A stretch of 64,000 nt of DNA from Candidatus Gastranaerophilales bacterium (GCA_944326545.1 CALVEH010000003.1:207986-271985); one strand, 5' to 3'; numbered from the stretch's first letter, positions 46,013-56,166 are shown. Numbers and translations are program-made. The notes: generated from the letters alone by a model not told the origin.

Positions 46013-47152
46013 ATGAAAACAGAACAAGAATTTATTAATCAAATACAAAACGGTAAGAAAATAGCACTATTTGGTGCTGGTGTAGTCGGTAAATACCTGC
46101 TTGAATATATAAAAAAATATCGTAAAGATATAGAAATTGTTTGTTTTCTCGATTCATATGCAAACGGAGATGTTGATGGAATAAAGATATACAACACTAC
46201 TGAAATTTTAGAAATAAAAGATTTGATTGATCTGGTCGTAATGACAACAAGAAAATACTGCCATGAATTTACCGAATTATTTGATTATTTTAATTTACCA
46301 TTTTTGCTTATCCCCCAAACAGTAGAAAAATACTGTAGGTTAAAAGAATACATTCCAAAGATGGAATTAGCCTCAAACATTTTTGAAACAAATGAAGACA
46401 AGGAATTATACAATATTATCTGTCAATTTTGGCTTGGCGAAGATGACGACAAAATCAAAAAATATGTTTATGAAAAACATGGAATAAAGCTGTCAGGACC
46501 TGTAAGAAATTATCACAAACACTATTTTGAATTCATAAACAAAGATGCAATAAAAAATGTGGTAGACGCAGGCGTTTGTGATGGGATTCAATTTTTTATT
46601 TATAAAAAACAATTTAAAAACTTGCAAAATATTTACGGTTTTGACCCAATGTACGAAAAGTTTAAAAAACTTTATCTTGACCATTACATTAAACAGATGA
46701 AAGAAGTAAATCTTATAGACAAAGGGCTTTGGAATGAAGAAACAGAAATAACATTCATTGAAACACCAAATAATCAGGCAGCATCTTACATTCAAGAAAC
46801 AAGAAAAGGAAGACCTCTTAGACAAGCCGATTCAATACACACAATCAAAACTATATCAATTGATGAATTTAAAAAGCAAAATAATATAGATAAAATTGAT
46901 TTTATCAAAATGGATATTGAAGGAGCAGAAATGAAAGCGCTCCAAGGCGGGGAAAAAACAATATTTGAAGACAGACCACAAATGGCTATTTCTATATACC
47001 ACAGTCTTGATGACTTAGTGGATATTCCAATATACCTAAGTGAAAAACTTAAAAATCAAAATTACACATTTAAAATCGGTCATTACAGTGCAAAAATTCA
47101 TGAAACCGTTCTGTATGCAATACCAAACGAATTAATTAACAAGGACAAATAA
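46013..47152 (+). CDS. Rossmann-FkbM methyltransferase fusion
   Basis: 379 residues. Residues 1-110 are a Rossmann domain (KKIALFGAGVVGKYLLEYI) like the N-terminus of PglD-type proteins. The C-terminal half is an FkbM methyltransferase: NVVDAGVCDGIQF, YGFDPMYEKF, IKMDIEGAEMKALQGGE. FkbM enzymes methylate hydroxyl groups of sugars. RBS AAAGGA. The next gene starts at its last base. Two similar stand-alone Rossmann genes lie nearby. Confidence 0.85.
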   Translation: MKTEQEFINQIQNGKKIALFGAGVVGKYLLEYIKKYRKDIEIVCFLDSYANGDVDGIKIYNTTEILEIKDLIDLVVMTTRKYCHEFTELFDYFNLPFLLIPQTVEKYCRLKEYIPKMELASNIFETNEDKELYNIICQFWLGEDDDKIKKYVYEKHGIKLSGPVRNYHKHYFEFINKDAIKNVVDAGVCDGIQFFIYKKQFKNLQNIYGFDPMYEKFKKLYLDHYIKQMKEVNLIDKGLWNEETEITFIETPNNQAASYIQETRKGRPLRQADSIHTIKTISIDEFKKQNNIDKIDFIKMDIEGAEMKALQGGEKTIFEDRPQMAISIYHSLDDLVDIPIYLSEKLKNQNYTFKIGHYSAKIHETVLYAIPNELINKDK

Positions 47153-47550
47153 TGGATTATCTTCAATTTTACAAAGAAATCAATGTTCAAAAGCAGATAA
47201 ACAAACTTGCTAAAAAATACAAAAATCAAAAAATCATTGTATATGGAGCAGGGCTAATGTCGAGAATCCTTTTTCAAAACTTTGACTTGTCCTGTTTAAA
47301 CATAGTAGGGGTTGCCGACTCCAAATATACGAAAAACTCTACTGAATCTTTTTGGGGGCATAAAACAATGAACCCAGTAGAACTTAAAGACTTTGATTTT
47401 GATGTTATTTTAATAGCCGTAAAAGAAAAGAAAAAAATCTTAGAAAACATAAAATACAATATATTAATTAACACCAAAAATGAAGATAAAGAAGTAAAAA
47501 GCTTTCTCGAACTACCCGTAAACTTTATGATAAAACAAATTTTATTTTAA
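47152..47550 (+). CDS. Stand-alone Rossmann-like protein
   Basis: 132 residues, mostly one Rossmann domain (QKIIVYGAGLMSRILFQNF, LNIVGVADSKYTK, DVILIAVKEKKKI). It resembles 50951..51354 and the start of 46013..47152. Probably a glycan-biosynthesis accessory domain binding a nucleotide sugar. Confidence 0.75.
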   Translation: MDYLQFYKEINVQKQINKLAKKYKNQKIIVYGAGLMSRILFQNFDLSCLNIVGVADSKYTKNSTESFWGHKTMNPVELKDFDFDVILIAVKEKKKILENIKYNILINTKNEDKEVKSFLELPVNFMIKQILF

Positions 47551-47562
47551 CGAGACAGATTA

Positions 47563-48648
47563 ATGAAACAAGACTATAAAAAGCTATATAAACAAGTTAT
47601 AAAAGAATACAAAGATTTTTACGCAACTCTTGAAGCAACAAAATTAAATCAAGCAACAGGAGTTTTAAGAGAATACCAACTGAATACGTTGAACTTTTGC
47701 AAAAAAATAATTAAACAATTAGATGAACTAAATCTTCCATACTTTCCAATAGGAGGAACTTTAATAGGCGCATTAAGACACGGCGGTTTTATCCCTTGGG
47801 ATGACGACTTTGATATAGGGATGATGAGAAAAGACTACGAAACTTTTTTAAAATACTGCGAACAAAATTATGTATGTATTGCTCCTGAAGAAATTAGTTT
47901 CTCAAAAAACAACCGTTCTCTTGTATGGAACAAATACCTTGAAATGCACCCAAAACAAATTATATACTCACAAACCCCACACCACACACAAATAATCTAT
48001 GGAACAAATATTGATGATTGCGTCAATATTGACATTTTTGCACACGATTATTACAAAGAAGATATAACGATAGAATGGTATAGAGAATACATAAATAAAA
48101 TCAACAAAGAAAAACACTGCAAAGATAATTTTAAAACCATTATTGAATATTTTGAAAAAGAAAGAAAAACTAACCCGATATTTGTCGACCAAAGCTCAAG
48201 AATATATTATGGGTTGGATAATATTGATAATTACATATTAAGGCACAAAAATTTCTTTAGCTATGATACAATTTTCCCGTTAAAAAAAGCGAAATTTGAA
48301 GATATAGAAATTTCTATTCAAAACAATGCATTAGAATATGCAGAACTTCAATATTCAAATTGTATGTCAATGCCTTCGGATATTGAAATATCACCACATC
48401 TTAATTTACGCAAAGAAAATACGGAAAAATACAACCACATTACAGGGAATAAATTTAAAGAATTGTTGTACCAATTAGTCTTTAAAATATGTATGAGAAA
48501 TGTTTCTGACGAAAATATCAATTACAAAAGTATGGTGATTAGAGAATTTAAAGAACGACTTTATCTAAAAAAAGAACAAGAAGTCTTTAAAAAACTATAT
48601 GAAACAACTAAACAGAAACTTGATTTTTTAAAAACAATAAAGCCATAA
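47563..48648 (+). CDS. LicD family phosphotransferase
   Basis: 361 residues. The LicD motif is FPIGGTLIGALRHGGFIPWD followed by DDFDIGMMRKDYE. LicD proteins move phosphocholine or similar groups from CDP carriers to sugars. Because the only CMP-activated substrate that this locus appears to make is a phosphonate, transfer of hydroxyethylphosphonate is an attractive inference. Convergent with the next gene, 2 bp apart. Confidence 0.9.
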   Translation: MKQDYKKLYKQVIKEYKDFYATLEATKLNQATGVLREYQLNTLNFCKKIIKQLDELNLPYFPIGGTLIGALRHGGFIPWDDDFDIGMMRKDYETFLKYCEQNYVCIAPEEISFSKNNRSLVWNKYLEMHPKQIIYSQTPHHTQIIYGTNIDDCVNIDIFAHDYYKEDITIEWYREYINKINKEKHCKDNFKTIIEYFEKERKTNPIFVDQSSRIYYGLDNIDNYILRHKNFFSYDTIFPLKKAKFEDIEISIQNNALEYAELQYSNCMSMPSDIEISPHLNLRKENTEKYNHITGNKFKELLYQLVFKICMRNVSDENINYKSMVIREFKERLYLKKEQEVFKKLYETTKQKLDFLKTIKP

Positions 48649-48650
48649 CT

Positions 48651-49652
48651 TTACCAATAATACTCTTGTTTTAATACCCTCATTGTACAAATAAGCTTTT
48701 TGTTAACCTCAAAAAGCCAATGTGGCATACTCAATATTTTTTTGTAAGAATCAAAATACTCACTGCTTGATAATTTATCATCTCCAATATTTTTGTGAAT
48801 ATATTTAAAAGTTTTTTGCATAACCTTATAAAAGTCTTTTTTAGCTGTAGGTTTAATGTATTTGTAGTGCCAGAAAAAATTCCGTATTTTGCGTAATAAA
48901 AACTGTTCAAAAAACAATTCGCCATATTTAGTTTTTTTCAGTTCTCTTTCACAGAGCAAAAAATCCTCATAAAATGCATCTATACATCTTTCAACAGTAC
49001 GAGTAGAAGAATTATCTCTCAATCTGTAATTATACACGCATTCATTTAGCACGCTCATTTTATCAACATTGGCAAAAAAACAAAAAAACGGAACATGGTC
49101 TTCCAAATGCTTATGCAATGCGTATTTATAACCATACTTTTTCATGCTTTCGTGTCTGTATATTTTAAAAGGACGTGCAGTTGTATTGTAAATAATATCT
49201 TTAACCTGCAACGGTGAGAACACATTTTCTCCAAATCTCAAAAAGTATGCTTCATTTGCTTTATATACGTTTTTGTTCCCGTTAACAGCAACTTCAAAAG
49301 CATTGAAAAGAACAATTTCTGAACCGTCTTTTTCCATTTTGTTATACAGTAAGCTTAATGCATCTGGTTCCAGCCAATCGTCACTATCAACAAAAATCAC
49401 ATATTTTCCACGAACATATTGCAATGCATTGTTTCTCGCAGCACCCTGTCCTGCGTTTTTTTGGCTTAAAACTTGGACTCGCAAATCTTTTTCTTTATAT
49501 TCGTTTAAAATCTGAAGAGAATTATCAGTAGAGCCATCATCAACGCAAATAATCTCAATATCTTGCAAAGACTGGTTCAATATACTGTCTAAACATTGAT
49601 GCAAATATTCAGCGCAATTATAAACAGGTATTACGACAGAAACTAAAGTCAC
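48651..49652 (-). CDS. Family 2 glycosyltransferase
   Basis: 333 residues with the GT-A start SVVIPVYNCAEYLHQCLDSI, CVDDGSTDNS, NAGQGAARN and FVDSDD (DxD). Acts on nucleotide sugars at the cytoplasmic face. Its start overlaps the stop of the upstream gene 49652..50953 by one base. Acceptor unknown. Confidence 0.9.
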   Translation of the reverse strand: MTLVSVVIPVYNCAEYLHQCLDSILNQSLQDIEIICVDDGSTDNSLQILNEYKEKDLRVQVLSQKNAGQGAARNNALQYVRGKYVIFVDSDDWLEPDALSLLYNKMEKDGSEIVLFNAFEVAVNGNKNVYKANEAYFLRFGENVFSPLQVKDIIYNTTARPFKIYRHESMKKYGYKYALHKHLEDHVPFFCFFANVDKMSVLNECVYNYRLRDNSSTRTVERCIDAFYEDFLLCERELKKTKYGELFFEQFLLRKIRNFFWHYKYIKPTAKKDFYKVMQKTFKYIHKNIGDDKLSSSEYFDSYKKILSMPHWLFEVNKKLICTMRVLKQEYYW

Positions 49653-50953
49653 TATTCCCTCTCCAATACATTTTTAATGCTTTCCAAAATATTTTGTGCT
49701 GCAAAATTATTTTCATAACCATATTTTTTCAATGCTGCAACTCTTTCTTCTTTTTTATAATCATTGCCCGCTACTAAAACAGTATCTAGTACTTGTTGTA
49801 ATTGTTCAATATCTGACACATTATAGTAATTTTCAACAATTTTTTGAACGGAAGGGTTAAAGGGCACAGCGTTTTTAGATTGTAAGTGTATAAGCGGCTT
49901 TTTCGTCAAAAAATACTCTGTTTCAAAAGAACCGCAATCAGTAATCATTGCTTTTGACTGCATAAACATTTCAAGGTAATTACCGGTCTCACAGACTTGA
50001 CCTATCTTTGCCCACTCATTCCAATAATCTTTAACCTGCGCTGTTGTCATGTGTTTAGATTTTACAAGATAATTTGCAAGACAAGGATGAGGTTTAAAAA
50101 CCCAATTATACTCGGGGTGACTTTTAGCGTAATCGAGTATAAACAGACCATTCCATAAAAAAGTTCCCCACGCCAAATTGTTATCTAAATCAACAGACCA
50201 ATGAGGAGCGTATATAATATAATCTTTTTGCTCAAATGTATGATTTCTATTCAAGTAAAAATAATCTAACATTGGATGGCCGACCACTTTTAAGTTAGCC
50301 CCTTTGTTTTCCATATTCTGAGAATAATAATCCTTAATCAAGTCATTTAAAACAAAGTGTATTTCAATATATTGATGAAATCTTAAATAATACTCGATAG
50401 GAGAAATTGATGTTGCGACAAAATAAGGGACATAACAGGTTAAAGCAAATTTTGAACACACAACAGGTCCTTGAGAAGTTTCGACATACCAAGGATGTTG
50501 ATAAATGATAATATCAGGTTTGGGTTCCATTTTTTCAAACGGAATAAATTTATCGTTTTCAAAATCATAAGCATACGAAACTCGCATGTTGTTTTGTTTA
50601 AAAAATTCATAGACTTTTTTAAGCTCACTCGGCTTTTGGTAGTTAAAATTATCTTTTGGAGCACAATTTTTAGTTACAAAAATGTGGGGAACAAAGTCGT
50701 CACTTTGTTCCATAAGATCATAGATACTTTGACACTTCCACTTTGTTTCATCATAAACATGAAAAGCAACGTTAAGTTTTTTATGTTTTGCTTTATTTTG
50801 AATTACCTTCAACGCATTTTTTTTATTTTTATTAACGTATCTTACATTAAAGAAAACTTTTAATTTTATACCAAATTCTCTCAAAGTTTCTCTGTATTTG
50901 GCAGGAATAAAAAGAGCCAATGTCTGTGCAATTTTGTCATAAGCAATATACAT
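49652..50953 (-). CDS. CDP-glycerol glycerophosphotransferase-like protein
   Basis: 433 residues. The C-terminal half has IIYAPHWSVD, FKPHPCL and MITDCGSFETEYFLTKKPLI, conserved in the TagB/TagF-type family that moves polyol phosphates from CDP carriers. The N-terminal part is an unassigned Rossmann-like domain. In this locus a phosphonate carrier could be the donor, as for LicD. Confidence 0.8.
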   Translation of the reverse strand: MYIAYDKIAQTLALFIPAKYRETLREFGIKLKVFFNVRYVNKNKKNALKVIQNKAKHKKLNVAFHVYDETKWKCQSIYDLMEQSDDFVPHIFVTKNCAPKDNFNYQKPSELKKVYEFFKQNNMRVSYAYDFENDKFIPFEKMEPKPDIIIYQHPWYVETSQGPVVCSKFALTCYVPYFVATSISPIEYYLRFHQYIEIHFVLNDLIKDYYSQNMENKGANLKVVGHPMLDYFYLNRNHTFEQKDYIIYAPHWSVDLDNNLAWGTFLWNGLFILDYAKSHPEYNWVFKPHPCLANYLVKSKHMTTAQVKDYWNEWAKIGQVCETGNYLEMFMQSKAMITDCGSFETEYFLTKKPLIHLQSKNAVPFNPSVQKIVENYYNVSDIEQLQQVLDTVLVAGNDYKKEERVAALKKYGYENNFAAQNILESIKNVLERE

Positions 50954-50958
50954 AGCAG

Positions 50959-51354
50959 CTAATTACTCCAAATTTCCTTAATCAAATCCCACATCGGCAC
51001 TTTGGCTAAAGGGTACACTCTAGTTTTTGTTTTATCAAAAATATTGATTTCAAAATCCTCAATAATACCCATATATTTTAAAGTAGCAACTAAAACAACA
51101 TCTGGATTATAGTCTTTCATTTTGTTTTTAGGAATTATTTTATAGCCCAAAAACTCCTGCCCCTCTTGTTCAGCAGAAAATTTTAAATCAGATACTCCGA
51201 TAATATTGAGATTAGACAAGTCATAATTTTCATTTATATGCTGAAACAAAGAACCGGAACCATATATTATAATAGTTTTGTTTTTTAATTTTTTGTTAAG
51301 CCTTTTCAAATAATTTTCAAATTTAATATGTTCCAAATGTTCTTTTAGACTCAT
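50959..51354 (-). CDS. Stand-alone Rossmann-like protein
   Basis: 131 residues from ATG 51354. KTIIIYGSGSLFQHINENYD, LNIIGVSDLKFS, and DVVLVATLKYMG parallel 47152..47550. It is the first gene of the three-gene minus-strand set. A longer TTG start at 51375 is less likely. Confidence 0.7.
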   Translation of the reverse strand: MSLKEHLEHIKFENYLKRLNKKLKNKTIIIYGSGSLFQHINENYDLSNLNIIGVSDLKFSAEQEGQEFLGYKIIPKNKMKDYNPDVVLVATLKYMGIIEDFEINIFDKTKTRVYPLAKVPMWDLIKEIWSN

Positions 51355-51433
51355 ATACAATCTTAACCCCAACAACGTAATTTAACTTATATTCTACCCC
51401 AAACAGCAAATTTTGTCATAAAGAACCTTGCTT

Positions 51434-54043
51434 TTAAATACTAAATCGTAAACCAAATTGAAGAACAACGCCGTTTCTTCCTCCGTTTCTCAACATTGTT
51501 TCGAAAAAGCCTGTTATTCTTTCTCCAAAACGTTTTTGTACCCCTGCACCGTATTGAACAAACGGTTTTATTGCCAAATTGGGTAAATACACATCATTTG
51601 CCTGAAACTTTGCATGGTCAATAATATTCCATACCATAGAAACAGCTAAATAAGGCTGCAAATAGTTCTTAAAATTGCCTATTAACTTAATCCTAGGTTC
51701 AACTTGCAAAGCTTGTAAAGGTGTTGTATTAATATTAACGCCTGACGCTGTTTTATAGTTAAATGTATTGATAAAAGAATACGAAGTCAGCACACTTGGT
51801 TGTATAATTAACTTTCTTCGAAAAGTTTCAAAATTAAAACCACTCATCTGCGCAATGCCTGTATTTAACATTGCAAAATTGTCTATTCCCTCATTAGTAG
51901 AAGCTTCGGAGCTATTAGCCCCTACATTAGCAGTCCAAGCAGAAAAGAATCTGCCCTTATAGAATACGGCATCAAACCCAACCATACCACCATTATTATA
52001 AATACTGTTACCCTGATATGCCTGATGCGATCCGTTATAAGATAAATATGCACCATATAAAGAATACCAACCGTTACGAAGTTTTTTTAATTCACTTTCT
52101 ACTCCGACTAAACTGCCATAACTTACGTTGGAGACTCTTGAGCCATTTTTTAAAGACACATTTTCAAAAGAAGAATACGGTTTAAACCAAATACCCTTTT
52201 TATTTTCAGGCATTAATAGCGGAGCATAGACAAGTCTTTCATCACTAAAAGCACTCTTATTAAGCAAGGAATATTTTGCTTTTACATCTGGTGGCGTAAT
52301 CATAACCATATCTAAATTTGCAAAAACATTTCTATACATATCAATTTGGGTTAAATACCCAGCTAATTGAGCAGCCACTGGTGAAACAAGAATTGCAGAA
52401 TTAAACCCTAAACGTGTAAAATCAAAATTACCGTCAGTAGAATTATAAGTTGTTCGATAATTATAAATAGGTGTATGCAAAGTTGTAGGTGTGTACTTTA
52501 CAGAATCTTTTAAAACTGTATCTGCAAAGGGTATTGAAATAAAATCCCCCTCAGGAGTCCCTTCCAATGCCAAATTTTTTACTTGCAAAAAGCCACCACC
52601 GCCAAGTGATTTAGCCGCAATTGTATCCATTGTTTTGGTATTAAAATTTACATCAGCAAAAACATTTGTAGTTCCGTTTAAATTCAAATTTCCAAAATCA
52701 ACATTATCTATTTGACCATTTTGCATATTAAAATTTACATTATTAGCAAAATTAGAATTTAACGCCCCAAAATAACTGCTATTAGCTAATAAATGAACAG
52801 TTCCTTCATTAAAATCAAAATCTCCAGTATATTTGTTGTTCTCACCACCAAGATTTAAAATACCTGAACCGTTTTTTTCAACAAGACCACTACCATTTAT
52901 ACCGCTTAGAATATTTGTTGTTCCTGAACCGGTGAACTCTACAACACCAGTGGACGTATTGTAGATATCATTCAAATCCCCGTTCTTGTCAGTATTATTT
53001 TTAAAAGTAGAATCAATAACTGTTATCCTTCCACTATTGTAAACAGCGCCACTTTCTCCAAATTGAGCAGATGATTTAACAGAATTATCATCAAATAAAG
53101 AGTTTGAAATAGTTGCATTGCCGTCAATATCATTATATATTGCAGCACCGTCCGCATAATAATTAGATTTTGCAAAATTACCTTGAAAAACAGAATTATT
53201 AATAGACAATTTGGCATTGTTGTATATTGCCCCGCCAAGAATTACAGAATTATTCTCAGCTTGTCCGTAATTACCTTTAAACGTTGTGTTTTCAATTGAC
53301 ATTGTCCCGATATTATACAAACTTCCGCCATAGACAAAAATATTATCCCCACCTTGAGCATAATTATTTTCAAAAAGAGAACTGTTTATATTTATTTCTC
53401 CACGGTTATAAATAGCTCCACCATAAGGAACTACAGAACCCTCAGAATGGTTTCCGTTAAATACTGTATTATTTATATTCATTCTTGCGACATACGGGCT
53501 GTCGTGATAGCCATTGGCAATTGCCCCACCAAAAGAAGATGCGGCATTTGTACTATTATTTAAAAACAAAGAATTATTTATATCTATTGTCCCGCCATTT
53601 ATGTTATAAACTGCACCAGCTACACCAAAATAATAGCTTGCAGCATCTACAAAATTTTGACTAAAAGCAGCATTATTTATAACAGTATGACCGCCGTTAT
53701 TAAAAATAGCACCAGCATATACAGATGATTGATAGGCTTGTCCTTTACATTGAACTATTGCAACATTATTAAAATCACTGTTCTGACTAACAACGAAGCC
53801 ACCGAAGGAATTTCCTCCGTTCAAATAGTGACTATTTCCGTTAATTGTTATATTCAAATCTTCAAAATGGTCGCCGATTGTTTCATCAGAAACTAAATCG
53901 TTGAGAAAACTCAAAGTATCCCCGCTTTGGACGTTAGCATCAATCAGCTGACCAAAAGTAGCTATGTCTATCTCATTGGCAATAGTCTTTAAATTGGTAA
54001 ATATTACAAAACAAAAAACAAATAAAATCTTATGAATTTTCAT
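51434..54043 (-). CDS. Type V autotransporter with beta-helix passenger
   Basis: 869 residues. Signal peptide, then a passenger with INNSxFxGNxA-type repeats (NINNTVFNGNHSEG, INSSLFENNYAQGG, IENTTFKGNYGQ, INNSVFQGNFAKS) forming a beta-helix. The linker SPVAAQLAGYLTQIDMYRNVF precedes a barrel of about 270 residues ending in LQFGLRFSI, the usual terminal aromatic/hydrophobic pattern. It would be surface-exposed. No Shine-Dalgarno; a TAAAAT (minus strand, 54050-54055) ends 6 nt before the ATG. Confidence 0.9.
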   Translation of the reverse strand: MKIHKILFVFCFVIFTNLKTIANEIDIATFGQLIDANVQSGDTLSFLNDLVSDETIGDHFEDLNITINGNSHYLNGGNSFGGFVVSQNSDFNNVAIVQCKGQAYQSSVYAGAIFNNGGHTVINNAAFSQNFVDAASYYFGVAGAVYNINGGTIDINNSLFLNNSTNAASSFGGAIANGYHDSPYVARMNINNTVFNGNHSEGSVVPYGGAIYNRGEININSSLFENNYAQGGDNIFVYGGSLYNIGTMSIENTTFKGNYGQAENNSVILGGAIYNNAKLSINNSVFQGNFAKSNYYADGAAIYNDIDGNATISNSLFDDNSVKSSAQFGESGAVYNSGRITVIDSTFKNNTDKNGDLNDIYNTSTGVVEFTGSGTTNILSGINGSGLVEKNGSGILNLGGENNKYTGDFDFNEGTVHLLANSSYFGALNSNFANNVNFNMQNGQIDNVDFGNLNLNGTTNVFADVNFNTKTMDTIAAKSLGGGGFLQVKNLALEGTPEGDFISIPFADTVLKDSVKYTPTTLHTPIYNYRTTYNSTDGNFDFTRLGFNSAILVSPVAAQLAGYLTQIDMYRNVFANLDMVMITPPDVKAKYSLLNKSAFSDERLVYAPLLMPENKKGIWFKPYSSFENVSLKNGSRVSNVSYGSLVGVESELKKLRNGWYSLYGAYLSYNGSHQAYQGNSIYNNGGMVGFDAVFYKGRFFSAWTANVGANSSEASTNEGIDNFAMLNTGIAQMSGFNFETFRRKLIIQPSVLTSYSFINTFNYKTASGVNINTTPLQALQVEPRIKLIGNFKNYLQPYLAVSMVWNIIDHAKFQANDVYLPNLAIKPFVQYGAGVQKRFGERITGFFETMLRNGGRNGVVLQFGLRFSI

Positions 54044-54112
54044 AAAATAATTTTATTTTTTTTTAAAGTAATAAACTATTACACAACAAGACTAATGTTT
54101 TTTATTTTTAGA

Positions 54113-54724
54113 TTAGCCAAGCAAGGCATTATAAACAGCTTTAGCAATTTTTTTGTGAGCCTCTACACTATAGTGCAAACCATCAACATCTGAAGCCTGA
54201 GCTATATTATTTAAATCTATAAAATAACAATTATTTTGCTGAGCAACCTCTTTATAAATATCTGAAATAATTTTTGATTTTTCTATAGATTTTTCATCAA
54301 ACATCTCTGCAAAAAATGTAGATAAAACATCTTTTTTTATAACAGAAGGCCCTAAAATAAGAATTTTAGCGTCACAGTAATTTCTGACAGTATTAACTAA
54401 ATCAGACATGCCTGATTTAAAAGTATCTTTCGTTGCATTGTACAAAAACTGAGTATCATTTACACCAAGAGCCAAAATTACCCAATCATAAGAAGGATAA
54501 TTTTCTATGAACTTTGGAAAATAAGCACAACCACTTTGCATAAGACCTGAGGCATTTTTAAAATACAATGTACGATTATTAAAGCCTGCCTCTATAACCT
54601 TGTACTCCGTACCGAGCAATGAAGCCAAAACGCCAGTCCAACGCTCATCTTTTTTGTACCTTGAACCATCTTTTGGATTAAACCCAAAAGTATTGCTATC
54701 TCCATAACACAGGATATTTTTCAT
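54113..54724 (-). CDS. SGNH/GDSL-type hydrolase
   Basis: 203 residues. The block I motif is CYGDSNTFGFNP with the catalytic Ser, VILALGVNDTQF gives block III, and DGLHYSVEAHKKIA has the Asp-x-x-His. Such enzymes hydrolyse esters such as acetylated sugars. No signal peptide. It follows the CoA-transferase genes by 2 bp, so may belong to their operon. Confidence 0.85.
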   Translation of the reverse strand: MKNILCYGDSNTFGFNPKDGSRYKKDERWTGVLASLLGTEYKVIEAGFNNRTLYFKNASGLMQSGCAYFPKFIENYPSYDWVILALGVNDTQFLYNATKDTFKSGMSDLVNTVRNYCDAKILILGPSVIKKDVLSTFFAEMFDEKSIEKSKIISDIYKEVAQQNNCYFIDLNNIAQASDVDGLHYSVEAHKKIAKAVYNALLG

Positions 54725-54726
54725 TC

Positions 54727-55422
54727 TTATACTTCCATATATTTCAGATTTGGTGCAACCTTAAAATCAGCGTCAATTGATGATTTTATATCATCAATAC
54801 TAAACATTGGGTTTATCTCAATAAGAACAAGACCGTCTTTTGACACATCAAATACACATCTTTCGGTAATAATTGTATCAACTTCTTTATATGCAGTTAA
54901 AGGCAAAGTGCATTTTTTCACAATTTTAACCTGTCCTTTTGAAAGATGTTCCATAGCTACAATAACTTTTTTGGCACCAACTACCAAATCCATCGAACCA
55001 CCCATACCAGGAACCATTTTGCCAGGAATCATCCAACTTGCAATGCTTCCGTCTTCATCTACCTGCAAAGCTCCTAGAACTGTTGCATCAATATGTCCAC
55101 CGCGCATCATAGTAAAAGCCATTTGAGAATCATAAAAACAAGCGCCCTTTTTTGCTTCTACATATCCGCCACCTGCGTTAATAATACGTGGGTCAATATT
55201 ATCTTCTTTTTGCTTTTTACCGACACCTAAAAGACCGTTTTCAGATTGAAAAATAACATGCATGTCCTCAGGAACATAATTAGCAACTTCAGTAGGCAAG
55301 CCAATACCAAGCGTAACAACATCGCCTTCTTTAAATTCTTTAGCTGCTCTTTTAGCAATAATTTCTCTTATTTTTTCTTTTGAAAGTTCTATATTAAATT
55401 CTTTTTCCATTGCTAAGACCAT
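54727..55422 (-). CDS. 3-oxoacid/acetate CoA-transferase subunit B
   Basis: 231 residues with the catalytic Glu in FQSENGLLGVG (E61), TLGIGLPTEVANYV and GGHIDATVLGALQVDEDG. Pairs with 55444..56094 to exchange CoA between acyl-CoA and acetate, typical of butyrate or acetoacetate metabolism. RBS GGAG. The two subunits are 21 bp apart. Confidence 0.9.
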   Translation of the reverse strand: MVLAMEKEFNIELSKEKIREIIAKRAAKEFKEGDVVTLGIGLPTEVANYVPEDMHVIFQSENGLLGVGKKQKEDNIDPRIINAGGGYVEAKKGACFYDSQMAFTMMRGGHIDATVLGALQVDEDGSIASWMIPGKMVPGMGGSMDLVVGAKKVIVAMEHLSKGQVKIVKKCTLPLTAYKEVDTIITERCVFDVSKDGLVLIEINPMFSIDDIKSSIDADFKVAPNLKYMEV

Positions 55423-55443
55423 GTAACATACATCTCCAATTTA

Positions 55444-56094
55444 TTAAGAGTTATCTTTTACAACAATATAATCAATGAACAACCCGGGAATAATAACATC
55501 ATTAGGGTCAAGACAATCTACAAGCTCATCAGCTTGTACAATTACAGTTTCTGCCGCTGTCGCCATAACGGTATTTAGATTTCTTGTTGTACCGTAATAA
55601 GCAACATTACCGTATTTATCAACTTTAGTTCCATATATAAGAGCATAGTCGGCACCAATAGGTTCTTCAAAAATAAACTTTTTACCGCCTATTTCAATAG
55701 TTTCTTTGCTGTCTTCAATGATTGTTCCGACACCTGTAGGAGTGAGAACACCGCCAAGACCTGTACCTTTTGCTCTGATTTTTTCAATCAATGTTCCCAT
55801 CGGCACGAGCTCAACATCTAACTCTCCTGAATTCATTTGTTTACCTGTCTCAGGATTTGTACCAATATGGGAAGTAATTAGCCTTTTAACCTGTTTGTTA
55901 ACAATTAATTTTCCCTTATCTACATCCGGGTATGATGTATCATTGGAAATAACTGTTAATTTCGAAATATTTTGTTCTGCCAATTCGTCAATAAGTTTAT
56001 CTGGTGCACCACAGCTTAAAAAGCCCCCTATCATTACAGTAGAGCCTTCTTCAATTAAACTTATTGCTTGTTGTGCAGATATAATCTTTTTCAT
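55444..56094 (-). CDS. 3-oxoacid/acetate CoA-transferase subunit A
   Basis: 216 residues with STVMIGGFLSCGAPDKLIDE, ITSHIGTNPETGKQMNSGEL, GTLIEKIRAKGTGLGGVLTP and YGTTRNLN. The two-subunit layout (A then B) matches AtoD/AtoA or ScoA/ScoB. Substrate cannot be told from sequence. Confidence 0.9.
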   Translation of the reverse strand: MKKIISAQQAISLIEEGSTVMIGGFLSCGAPDKLIDELAEQNISKLTVISNDTSYPDVDKGKLIVNKQVKRLITSHIGTNPETGKQMNSGELDVELVPMGTLIEKIRAKGTGLGGVLTPTGVGTIIEDSKETIEIGGKKFIFEEPIGADYALIYGTKVDKYGNVAYYGTTRNLNTVMATAAETVIVQADELVDCLDPNDVIIPGLFIDYIVVKDNS

Positions 56095-56166
56095 AGTCTA
56101 GTTCTTTACCCATATTCTATTATAAATATCTGCTACATTATATAAGATTTAATCAAAATAATAAAA

